Of a stretch of 5,168 nt of DNA, positions 1-5,168 are shown piece by piece (position 1 is the first letter of the stretch; each line of letters opens with the position of its first letter). The translations under genes and the position numbers were made by a program. The notes beneath the pieces are model-generated. The model made no database searches. It was given only the letters and a program-made list of their open reading frames with translations, and had not been told where the DNA came from. Source of the DNA: an uncultured Roseiflexaceae bacterium (GTDB taxonomy: Bacteria; Chloroflexota; Chloroflexia; Chloroflexales; Roseiflexaceae); assembly GCA_903868295.1 (NCBI GenBank), contig CAIPUQ010000380.1:1-5168 (forward strand), in the 5' to 3' direction.

Positions 1-632
1 ATGGGACCGAGGTCGCCGGTGCGTTTGTAGTCTTCGGCCAAGCGACTGAGGATGTACTCGTCTTCGGCGTGGATGGCATGCGGCAGGCCGGTTTTGGCGG
101 TCTCTTTGAGGACGGTGAAAAACGCACCGGGGTCGGGGCAACACAGCCCGATGAATTCTTTTTCACGACCCGGGGGTACTGCAGTGCGGAACGTTTTGAA
201 GCCGATGATGCCGGCGTTGCCGAGGGCGGCGATGTGTTCGCGATTATCGTCGGCGGCACCACCGTAGAGGGCATAGTCGGTATAGAGTCGGTCGCGCACG
301 GCGTCGATGCGATCGGCGAGGGTCTGGGCACTGTGGGTCGACACCGCGGCGATGGGCATCTCGCACAGCATGGTGACGCCCGATACGGCCGCTGCCCGGG
401 TCGCCGATGCGAAGTCTTCGCGGTCGGAGCGGCCGGGGTCGCGCACATGGGTGTGCGAGTCGATCGCCCCGGGTAGGAGGTGCAGCCCACCGGCGTCGAT
501 CACCTCGTGTGCCTCGGCGAAGGTGCTGGCCATCCCGATGGCGACGATGATGCCGTCTTTGATGGCGACATCGAGCTGACGGCGGCCGTCGGCGTTGACC
601 ACAGTGGCGTTTTTGATGATGACATCGAGCAT
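1..632 (-). CDS. Dihydroorotase/allantoinase-type cyclic amidohydrolase, C-terminus cut by window edge
   Basis: This is a metal-dependent amidohydrolase of the dihydroorotase/allantoinase/hydantoinase group, which hydrolyses cyclic amide (ureide or imide) bonds in the cytosol. The frame is open from the ATG at 632 to base 1, giving 210 residues of a family that usually has about 430-460, so the second half is outside the window. Visible features are the N-terminal beta-sandwich strand (LDVIIKNATVV, residues 2-12), the metal-binding motif PGAIDSHTHVRDPG (54-67, with H60 and H62), the likely carboxylated bridging lysine K146 in GFKTF, and the third metal ligand H188 in HAED. R64 in HVRDPG resembles the substrate arginine of dihydroorotase, yet the spacing of K146 and H188 also fits allantoinase, so the substrate is open. 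The start is fixed by GAGGG at 640-644, 7 nt upstream; the ATG at 639 is out of frame and too close to that site. A terminator separates it from the SDR gene, so it may be a separate transcription unit. The Arg/His-rich open frame at 244-639 is a shadow of this gene. Confidence 0.9.
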   Translation of the reverse strand, partial: MLDVIIKNATVVNADGRRQLDVAIKDGIIVAIGMASTFAEAHEVIDAGGLHLLPGAIDSHTHVRDPGRSDREDFASATRAAAVSGVTMLCEMPIAAVSTHSAQTLADRIDAVRDRLYTDYALYGGAADDNREHIAALGNAGIIGFKTFRTAVPPGREKEFIGLCCPDPGAFFTVLKETAKTGLPHAIHAEDEYILSRLAEDYKRTGDLGP

Positions 633-639
633 AGTACAT

Positions 640-644
640 CCCTC
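640..644 (-). promoter_or_regulatory. Ribosome binding site of the amidohydrolase gene
   Basis: GAGGG on the minus strand lies 7 nt before the ATG at 632. It selects that ATG over the overlapping out-of-frame ATG at 639, which would touch the site. It lies only 9 nt beyond the T-tract of the terminator hairpin. Confidence 0.6.
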
Positions 645-653
645 ATGTTGACG

Positions 654-680
654 AAAAAGCCGGCAGGAGCGCTGCCGGCT
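654..680 (-). terminator. Rho-independent terminator after the SDR gene
   Basis: A perfect 9-bp GC-rich stem has arms AGCCGGCAG (plus 658-666) and CTGCCGGCT (plus 672-680) around a 5-nt loop. On the minus strand the stem runs straight into five T residues (654-658, the first T also closing the stem). There is no T-tract on the other side, so it acts for minus-strand transcripts only. It starts 19 nt after the SDR stop codon and fits the end of the acs-to-SDR operon. It also lies only 21 nt before the ATG of the next gene on the same strand, so partial read-through or attenuation is possible. I saw no convincing promoter between hairpin and start codon. Confidence 0.85.
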
Positions 681-699
681 CGGGTGGGGGAATGGTGCC

Positions 700-1491
700 T
701 TATGGGAGTGCGTTCGAGGCAGCACCGTCGACCAGGGTCGCCGTGCCGTTCATGTAGCTGGCTGCTGCCGAGGCCAAAAAGACGATGAAATTGGCGAATT
801 CTTCGGGTTCGCCCAATCGTCCAGCCGGAATGCTTGCCAAAGAAGCTTTGCGGACGTCTTCGACGCTGGCGCCGGTGCGTTGTGCCATGGCGTTGTCGAG
901 CTCTTCGATGCGCTCGGTGCCGATGCGGCCGGGTCCGACCACGTGGACGTTGATGTTGTGCGGGGCGACCTCACGGGCGAGGCTCTTGGACAGGCCATTG
1001 ATACCGGCACGCATCACGTTCGACAGAATCAGGTTGGGGATGGGCTGGCGAATCGACGACGACGCGATGGTGAGCAGACGGCCGTAATTGGCGGCCTTCA
1101 TGTGGGGGATGGAGGCACGGGCGACCCATACCAAGCTCATCAGGTTTTGGTTGAAGGCCGCCAACCACTGGGCGTCGTTGATGGCATCGAAGCCGCCTGC
1201 GGGGGGACCGCCGGCGTTGTGCAGGGCAATCTCGAGGCCACCATAGGTGTTGACACAGGCGTCGATGACCTTCTGGACGTCGGCTTGGGTATTGACGTCG
1301 GCGGCGACGCCGATGACCTGTGCGCCGGTTTCGGCACGGATTTTGGCAGCGGCTTCATCGATACGGCCTTGGTCGCGGCTGGCGATAACCAGCTGGACGC
1401 CTTCGCGGGCGAGCCCGAGTGCGCTGGCGTACCCGAGGCCGCGGCTGGCAGCAAAAACAACGGCGCGTTTGCCTGTGAGTCCGAGGTTCAT
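700..1491 (-). CDS. Atypical short-chain dehydrogenase/reductase (FabG-like) lacking YxxxK
   Basis: This 263-residue protein has normal classical SDR length and a cytosolic Rossmann fold, and would be an NAD(P)(H)-dependent oxidoreductase if active. Visible motifs are the dinucleotide loop FAASRGLG (13-20, where the family has TGxxxGxG), ASRD (37-40) after beta-2, AADV (63-66), HNAGG (91-95, for NNAG), the serine region IASSS (142-146), PGRIGTERI (187-195, for PGxxxT) and a C-terminal LVDGA (253-257). The catalytic tyrosine and lysine are missing: the segment aligned with YxASK reads SNVMR, placing Ser157 and Arg161 there. Ser144 has the usual 13-residue spacing to position 157. This matches, as I recall it, a set of beta-ketoacyl-reductase-like SDRs with imperfect NAD-binding and tetrad motifs. 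The substrate is unknown, and FabG function should not be assumed. The start is 1 nt after the aldolase stop, with AAAGGAG 6 nt upstream, indicating translational coupling. Confidence 0.9.
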   Translation of the reverse strand: MNLGLTGKRAVVFAASRGLGYASALGLAREGVQLVIASRDQGRIDEAAAKIRAETGAQVIGVAADVNTQADVQKVIDACVNTYGGLEIALHNAGGPPAGGFDAINDAQWLAAFNQNLMSLVWVARASIPHMKAANYGRLLTIASSSIRQPIPNLILSNVMRAGINGLSKSLAREVAPHNINVHVVGPGRIGTERIEELDNAMAQRTGASVEDVRKASLASIPAGRLGEPEEFANFIVFLASAAASYMNGTATLVDGAASNALP

Positions 1492-1492
1492 G

Positions 1493-2413
1493 TTAGGCTC
1501 CTTTGGTTTTCATATGCTGACCAAAACCCAAACGGGTGATGATATCGTGCAAATCGGCGATGACGTCGGCCGCGAGCGGCGCAGATGGAGCCCGCACATG
1601 GGCGTGGCTGATGGCCCCGCGCTGGGCGTAGATGTACTTGCGGATGGCCATGTTGACGCCCGGTTGGTTTTCGTAACGGATCAACGGGCAGGCGTGATAA
1701 AAGGTCTGCGTTGCGCCGTCGACATCCCCAGCGGCGTATTGAGCGCAGATTTTGACGAGGATCTCGGGGAACCCAAAGCCCGTCATGGTGCCGTCAGCGC
1801 CGTGCTTGAGCTCTTCGAGGAGCATATTGGCGCCCATCCCGCCGAAAATCACCATGTCCGGCGCGGCGGCGCGCATCCGGGTGGTCTTGGCGGGGGTCGG
1901 TTCTTCTTCGAGCTTGAGGTAGTTGCAGCCAGGCGCCTCGCGGGCCAGGTTGGCCAAGAAGTCGACGCTCATCAAGACACCGCTGCTGACGGGATGGTCT
2001 TGGACCACGATGGGGACCGTGACTGCGGCGGCGATGGCGTGGTAGTGCGCGCGCAGGGCGGCATCGTTGGGTTTGGCCAACTTTGGCGGGGCGACCATGA
2101 GTGCGTCGGCACCCAGTTCGACGGCGCGCTTGCTGTAGGCCACCGACCGGTCGGTGCCGACATGACTCGTGCCGATGCAGATTTTGACGCGGCCGCGATT
2201 GGCCGTCACGACGTCGTCGATGATGAGGTCGCGCTCGGCGTCGCCTAGTTTGTCGACTTCGCCCATGACTCCCAGCATGGTGATGCCCTGCACGCCCAAT
2301 CCGATGAGGAACTCGACCATGGTTGCGATGCTGGCACGGTCGATGCTGCCGTCGGGTGCAAATGGCGTGGGGGCGATGGTGTAGCTGCTATGCAAGAACG
2401 GGTGGCGTGGCAT
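1493..2413 (-). CDS. Dihydrodipicolinate synthase (DapA)/N-acetylneuraminate lyase family protein, divergent active site
   Basis: This 306-residue class I aldolase-type (beta/alpha)8 barrel is close to the usual 290-310 residues of the family, whose members form a Schiff base between lysine and pyruvate or another oxo-acid and then condense or cleave it. The Schiff-base lysine is K167 in NYLKLEEE. APTPF (15-19) and LGVMGE (47-52) match the DapA N-terminal motifs TP and GTTGE, but both threonines are replaced (Val49, Met50). In the segment IVVQDHPVSSG (135-145), aligned with LYNVPSRTG of E. coli DapA, Gln138 occupies the catalytic Tyr133 position and Ser143 the carboxylate-binding arginine. 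Lysine biosynthesis is therefore unlikely; a catabolic lyase or hydratase role is more plausible, substrate unknown. The frame stays open far upstream, but the start at 2413 is set by AAAGGAG 5 nt before it, by homology starting there, and by overlap of any extension with the AroM-like gene. It sits 29 nt after that gene and 1 nt before the SDR gene. Confidence 0.92.
   Translation of the reverse strand: MPRHPFLHSSYTIAPTPFAPDGSIDRASIATMVEFLIGLGVQGITMLGVMGEVDKLGDAERDLIIDDVVTANRGRVKICIGTSHVGTDRSVAYSKRAVELGADALMVAPPKLAKPNDAALRAHYHAIAAAVTVPIVVQDHPVSSGVLMSVDFLANLAREAPGCNYLKLEEEPTPAKTTRMRAAAPDMVIFGGMGANMLLEELKHGADGTMTGFGFPEILVKICAQYAAGDVDGATQTFYHACPLIRYENQPGVNMAIRKYIYAQRGAISHAHVRAPSAPLAADVIADLHDIITRLGFGQHMKTKGA
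1498..1504 (-). promoter_or_regulatory. Ribosome binding site of the SDR gene, inside the aldolase coding sequence
   Basis: AAAGGAG on the minus strand lies 6 nt before the SDR ATG at 1491. It is made by the last sense codons of the aldolase gene (the C-terminal Thr-Lys-Gly-Ala). With only one base between stop and start, ribosomes finishing the aldolase can restart directly on the SDR gene. Confidence 0.8.
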
Positions 2414-2418
2414 CCAGA

Positions 2419-2425
2419 CTCCTTT
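2419..2425 (-). promoter_or_regulatory. Ribosome binding site deciding the aldolase start
   Basis: AAAGGAG on the minus strand, 5 nt before the ATG at 2413, lies in the 29-nt gap after the AroM-like stop codon. It supports the 306-residue start rather than the much longer frame that continues upstream through the neighbouring gene. Confidence 0.8.
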
Positions 2426-2442
2426 GTCTCGGTGATGATAGT

Positions 2443-3096
2443 TTAGGTGGTGACGTGACGGAGCATGTCGGTAACGACTTTGCCCAAATCGAGGACGGGG
2501 ATCGACAGGGTGCGTTCGAGGGCTTGGATCTTCTCGATGGGATGCCCGACATAATCGACCACCAGGTATTCGGCGGCGCTGTAGTGCAGTTGTTCGCGCA
2601 TCCACTGTGCCAGTTCGGCGTCGGGCAGACCAGGGTCGACAAACACCGTGGGCACATACCCGCGTGACAACCACTTTTGATGGATGGCGCCGGCTTGTTC
2701 GCGCGATGGGCTGAGCACGGCGATTTTGCTGACACCGCGGGTCTTCAAGATGGTGTCGGCCATGGCAGTGGGACGATACAATGGCTGTGCACCGGTCAAC
2801 TCGTCGAACGGTCCCGCGCACAGCAAGACACTCGTCACCGCACCCTGTCGCTCGGCGTTGGCGACGGCCAATTTGAGCAGAGGCAACAGGTACGACTCGT
2901 CGACACGCACCAGCGTGCCGTCGTTCAAGCGGGTCGTGAGGATGTACTCGCTGGTTGGTTCGGGGATGTCGGCCGGGTCGACGAAGTCGAGCGCGCCGGA
3001 TTCGATGTATTGAAAATTGGGATTGGCTTTGACGAGCGGTTTGACCAGGTCGGGTCGGGGTGACTGACCAATCAAAATGGCACCGATTCGTGGCAT
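2443..3096 (-). CDS. AroM-family protein (Asp/Glu racemase-like fold), function unknown
   Basis: This 217-residue cytosolic protein resembles AroM, a family named from the E. coli aroL-aroM locus whose biochemical role is not established and which appears related to the Asp/Glu/hydantoin racemase superfamily. Matching features are the N-terminal strand and loop GAILIGQSPRPD (5-16), SGALDFVD (33-40, for the SLLGKLS-type segment), ILTTRLNDGTLVRVD (52-66), a central strand VLLCAGPF (90-97), IAVLSPSREQ (125-134) and LVVDYVGHP (178-186). Its only cysteine is C93; where E. coli AroM has LDCLG, this protein has VDYVG, so Tyr182 replaces that cysteine. A two-cysteine racemase mechanism is thus not possible as seen. 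A single-base activity, such as a decarboxylase or isomerase, or a binding role remains possible. The start is supported by GGAG at 3104-3107, 7 nt upstream. It lies between acs and the DapA-like gene, which points to a catabolic rather than shikimate context. Confidence 0.82.
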   Translation of the reverse strand: MPRIGAILIGQSPRPDLVKPLVKANPNFQYIESGALDFVDPADIPEPTSEYILTTRLNDGTLVRVDESYLLPLLKLAVANAERQGAVTSVLLCAGPFDELTGAQPLYRPTAMADTILKTRGVSKIAVLSPSREQAGAIHQKWLSRGYVPTVFVDPGLPDAELAQWMREQLHYSAAEYLVVDYVGHPIEKIQALERTLSIPVLDLGKVVTDMLRHVTT

Positions 3097-3115
3097 CGCG
3101 ACGCTCCGTTTGCAG

Positions 3116-3143
3116 ACCGCTCACGGCGTGCGCCGTGAGCGGT
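3116..3143. repeat. Perfect 13-bp inverted repeat between acs and the AroM-like gene
   Basis: Arms ACCGCTCACGGCG (3116-3128) and CGCCGTGAGCGGT (3131-3143) are exact reverse complements around a 2-base centre. In RNA this gives a very stable stem of about 12 bp with a 4-nt loop. No T-tract follows on either strand, so it is not a standard rho-independent terminator. It starts 8 nt after the acs stop codon and ends 8 nt before the GGAG of the next gene. Likely roles are protecting the 3' end of acs mRNA, an RNase processing site giving unequal expression within the operon, or a dispersed REP-like unit. A protein-binding palindrome is less likely at this place. Confidence 0.85.
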
Positions 3144-3151
3144 GGGGATGA

Positions 3152-5080
3152 CTAGCCTTCCAACGTCGAAATGTCGCCCAGGTCTTGACCGAGCGCTTGT
3201 GCCTTGAGGACGCGGCGCATTATTTTGCCCGAGCGGGTTTTGGGCAGGGCTGCCATAAAGCTGACGGCCTCGGGTTTGGTAATCGGACCGAGTTCTTTGG
3301 CGACGTGGGTGCGCAGTTCTTCGGCGAGTTTGTCGCTGCCGTCGATACCCGACCGCAAGATCACAAAGCAGTGAATGCCCGTGCCCTTGATTTCGTGCGG
3401 CAAGCCGATAGCGGCTGCTTCGGCGACGGCGGGGTGTGATACCAAGGCTGATTCGATTTCGGCCGTACCGAGGCGATAGCCCGACACCTTGATGACGTCG
3501 TCGATGCGACCGATGACCCAGAAGTAGCCGTCTTTGTCGCGGCGAGCGGAGTCACCGGCGGTGTAGAGGCCGACCGGTTCGTTGTTCCAGTACGAGTTCG
3601 CATAGCGCTCGGGATCGTGCAAGATGGTGCGCATAATCGACGGCCAGGGGCGCATGGCAACCAGCAGTCCGTCTGCATTGTCGGGGGTGCGATTGCCGTG
3701 TTCGTCGACGACATCCATTTCGATGCCGAGGAACGCCTTGGTGCCCGAGCCGGGCTTGAGCGGCGTGGTGGGATTGGGGGTAATCATGAAGCCGCCGGTC
3801 TCGGTCTGCCACCAGGTGTCCATGATGGGGCAGTTACCGCCACCGATGATGTCGTAGTACCAGCGCCAAGCCTCGGGGTTGATGGGTTCGCCGACCGAAC
3901 CGAGCAGACGCAGGCTCGACAAATCGTGGCGCTTCGGCCAGGCATCACCAAAGCGCATCAGGCCGCGGATGGCGGTCGGTGCAGTGTAGAGGATGCTGAT
4001 TTTGTAGCGCTCGACAATCTGCCACCAGCGATTGGGGTACGGGTAGTTGGGTGCGCCTTCGTAGATGAACGAGGTTGCCCCTTCGATCAGCGGCGCATAA
4101 ACGATGTAGGAGTGTCCGGTGATCCAGCCCGGGTCGGCGGCGCACCAATAGATGTCGTGGTCTTTGATATCAAACGTAAAGTGGAAGGTGGTCGCAATGC
4201 CCACCGAATAGCCACCATGGGTATGCATGACGCCCTTGGGTTTGCCAGTCGAGCCGGAGGTGTAGAGGATGAACAGTGGGTGCTCGGCGTCGACGACTTC
4301 AGTCTCGCAGCGTTCTGAGGCAATCGGCAGAGCCATCAAATCGTGCCACCAGTAGTCACGGCCGACGTGCATGTCGACCGCATGGCCGGTGCGCTTGAGC
4401 ACGATTGCAGTCTGGATGGTGGGCGACGACGACATGGCGTCGTCCGCGATTTTCTTGAGTTCGATGACCTTGTTGCGCATATAGCCGCCGTCGGCGGTGA
4501 TGAGCACTTTGGATTGGGCATCGGCGATGCGGTCACGCAGGGCCTCGTGCGAAAAGCCGCCGTAGATGACCGAGTGGGCAGCGCCGATCTTGGCACAGGC
4601 CAGCATGGCAAACGGCAGTTCGGGCACGCGCGGCAAATAGATCGAGACGATGTCGCCCTTCTGGACGCCCATGGCCTTGAGCACATTGGCCAGCTTACTG
4701 ACTTCGCGGTTGACATCGGCGAACGAGAAGTTGCGCACCGTGCCGTCCTCGCCTTCCCAGATGAAGGCAAGCTTGTTGCGGCGCCACGTGCTCATGTGGC
4801 GGTCGATGGCGTTGTGCACGATGTTGGTTTTGCCGCCGGTGAACCAGGAGAAAAATGGTTTTTTGGAATCGTCGAGGATTTGTGTGTATGGCGCATACCA
4901 ATCGAGGCGCTGGGCCATGTCGTGCCAGAATGTATCGGATTGGTCGAGGCTCCAGCGATGCAGGTCGTCCCAGTTCGAGAAACCCTTGCTCTTCATGTAG
5001 GCAGTGATATTGGCCTGCTCGACGATTGATTCGGTCGGGTAATAGACCTCTTGGGCCTGTTGCCGTGCATCATCGGTCAT
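3152..5080 (-). CDS. acs: Acetyl-CoA synthetase, AMP-forming
   Basis: This 642-residue protein has the full length of the family (about 650). It activates acetate with ATP and CoA via acetyl-AMP to acetyl-CoA, in the cytosol. Numbered from the ATG at 5080: N-terminal ACAS domain (about 20-75), the ATP/AMP loop YTSGSTGKPKG (273-283), ADPGWITGHSY (315-325), DTWWQTETGG (421-430), YTAGD (506-510), the hinge region GRIDDVIKVSGYRLGTAEIES (524-544) and the C-terminal KTRSGKIMRR (614-623), whose K619 is the adenylation lysine and the acetylation target in Salmonella Acs. W424 corresponds to Salmonella Trp414, which limits the acyl pocket to acetate, so a propionyl- or larger acyl-CoA synthetase is less likely. 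The open frame begins at a TTG (5086), but that touches GGGAGG, whereas the ATG at 5080 has 6-nt spacing and is preferred. It is first in the operon, directly behind a promoter. SGYRLG instead of the common SGHRLG is a mild variant. Confidence 0.96.
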   Translation of the reverse strand: MTDDARQQAQEVYYPTESIVEQANITAYMKSKGFSNWDDLHRWSLDQSDTFWHDMAQRLDWYAPYTQILDDSKKPFFSWFTGGKTNIVHNAIDRHMSTWRRNKLAFIWEGEDGTVRNFSFADVNREVSKLANVLKAMGVQKGDIVSIYLPRVPELPFAMLACAKIGAAHSVIYGGFSHEALRDRIADAQSKVLITADGGYMRNKVIELKKIADDAMSSSPTIQTAIVLKRTGHAVDMHVGRDYWWHDLMALPIASERCETEVVDAEHPLFILYTSGSTGKPKGVMHTHGGYSVGIATTFHFTFDIKDHDIYWCAADPGWITGHSYIVYAPLIEGATSFIYEGAPNYPYPNRWWQIVERYKISILYTAPTAIRGLMRFGDAWPKRHDLSSLRLLGSVGEPINPEAWRWYYDIIGGGNCPIMDTWWQTETGGFMITPNPTTPLKPGSGTKAFLGIEMDVVDEHGNRTPDNADGLLVAMRPWPSIMRTILHDPERYANSYWNNEPVGLYTAGDSARRDKDGYFWVIGRIDDVIKVSGYRLGTAEIESALVSHPAVAEAAAIGLPHEIKGTGIHCFVILRSGIDGSDKLAEELRTHVAKELGPITKPEAVSFMAALPKTRSGKIMRRVLKAQALGQDLGDISTLEG

Positions 5081-5086
5081 GTGCAA

Positions 5087-5092
5087 CCTCCC
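5087..5092 (-). promoter_or_regulatory. Ribosome binding site deciding the acs start
   Basis: GGGAGG on the minus strand is 6 nt before the ATG at 5080. The in-frame TTG at 5086 directly abuts this site and so cannot use it, which argues for the shorter, 642-residue Acs. Confidence 0.85.
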
Positions 5093-5122
5093 TGTTCCCT
5101 ATGGTTGAATCAGAATGGTCTT

Positions 5123-5150
5123 ATTATATAGTCACTTGACCGCTGGGCAA
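5123..5150 (-). promoter_or_regulatory. Sigma-70-type promoter of the acs operon
   Basis: On the minus strand a perfect TATAAT (plus 5123-5128) is preceded, after a 16-bp spacer, by TTGCCC (plus 5145-5150), matching 4 of 6 bases of TTGACA. The surrounding stretch is AT-rich, in contrast to the GC-rich coding DNA, and a T-rich run lies just upstream at 5151-5158. The predicted start of transcription is near 5116, giving a leader of about 35 nt with no obvious structured element or riboswitch. No gene is visible in the 88 bases between acs and the window edge. Confidence 0.7.
5131..5140. promoter_or_regulatory. Short palindrome in the promoter spacer, possible operator
   Basis: GTCA-CT-TGAC on the plus strand is a 4+4 bp inverted repeat lying exactly between the -35 and -10 boxes. 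A regulator bound there would block the polymerase. It is short enough to arise by chance and I cannot assign it to a regulator family. Confidence 0.25.
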
Positions 5151-5168
5151 AGAAAAACTCGTCAATAG

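Noticed and set aside
48..60. A stretch of about 14 bases ending at 60 (tgaggatgtactcg) recurs at 2937-2950
   Set aside because: Both copies encode Glu-Tyr-Ile-Leu in real genes in the sense direction; the flanks differ, so this is coincidence of codon choice rather than a repeat element.
244..639. Minus-strand frame of 131 codons beginning at the ATG at 639
   Set aside because: The product is Arg/His-rich and low in complexity, while the frame starting at 632 on the same strand encodes clear amidohydrolase motifs. The ATG at 639 also sits too close to the ribosome binding site.
700..1491. Naming the SDR fabG
   Set aside because: It lacks YxxxK and the canonical dinucleotide loop, and no acyl carrier protein or fatty-acid synthesis genes adjoin it.
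1247..2248. Long plus-strand open frame (333 codons) opposite the SDR and DapA-like genes
   Set aside because: It spans the ends of two well-supported minus-strand genes, encodes Gly/Val/Asp-rich sequence with no recognisable domain and has no good ribosome binding site. It is an antisense by-product of GC-rich codon use.
1493..2413. Naming the gene dapA and assigning it to lysine biosynthesis
   Set aside because: The catalytic Tyr, both Thr of GTTGE and the carboxylate-binding Arg are replaced, and no lysine pathway genes are nearby.
2414..3124. N-terminal extension of the DapA-like protein, since its frame stays open up to 3124
   Set aside because: The extension overlaps the AroM-like gene in another frame, reads as Arg/His-rich non-homologous sequence, and the ATG at 2413 has an excellent AAAGGAG site.
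3116..3143. Calling the acs/AroM hairpin a rho-independent terminator
   Set aside because: Neither side is followed by a T-tract (minus-strand continuation begins CTGCAAACGG), unlike the clear terminator at 654-680.
4343..5029. Long plus-strand open frame opposite acs (228 codons), with a similar one at 3617-4318
   Set aside because: Both lie wholly antisense to strongly conserved Acs motifs and show no domain; they reflect codon bias on the opposite strand.

Overview
The window is gene-dense and GC-rich, and every credible gene lies on the minus strand. It therefore reads from right to left. The sequence indicates a GC-rich, free-living bacterium with ordinary AGGAG-type ribosome binding sites, a sigma-70-like promoter and an intrinsic terminator. 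The phylum cannot be fixed from sequence alone. Some wording in the acetyl-CoA synthetase (ADPGWITGHSY, VIKVSGYRLGTAEIES) recalls Chloroflexota-type or archaeal-type Acs, but that is only an impression. There are no RNA genes, mobile elements, CRISPR arrays or phage genes in the window.

Layout in transcription order. At 5123-5150 there is a promoter with a perfect TATAAT -10 box. It reads into an AMP-forming acetyl-CoA synthetase (5080-3152). A 55-nt gap follows, carrying a perfect 13-bp inverted repeat (3116-3143). Next come an AroM-family protein (3096-2443), a 29-nt gap, a DapA-like class I aldolase (2413-1493), a 1-nt gap, and a short-chain dehydrogenase/reductase (1491-700). A rho-independent terminator follows at 654-680. 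Just 21 nt beyond it starts a dihydroorotase/allantoinase-type amidohydrolase (632-1). It runs off the window edge, so about half of the protein is missing.

The four genes from the promoter to the terminator look like one operon: same strand, short gaps, each with its own ribosome binding site. The SDR is translationally coupled to the aldolase. The content (acid activation, racemase-like AroM fold, pyruvate-aldolase fold, oxidoreductase, possibly cyclic-amide hydrolase) suggests a small-molecule catabolic route that ends in acetate or acetyl-CoA. The substrate cannot be read from sequence. Three enzymes depart from the textbook active site of their families. The aldolase keeps the Schiff-base lysine but has Gln for the catalytic Tyr. 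The SDR has Ser and Arg for the Tyr and Lys of YxxxK. The AroM-like protein has one cysteine only. Together they make this more unusual than a standard lysine or fatty-acid gene set, although each variant probably belongs to an existing divergent subfamily.
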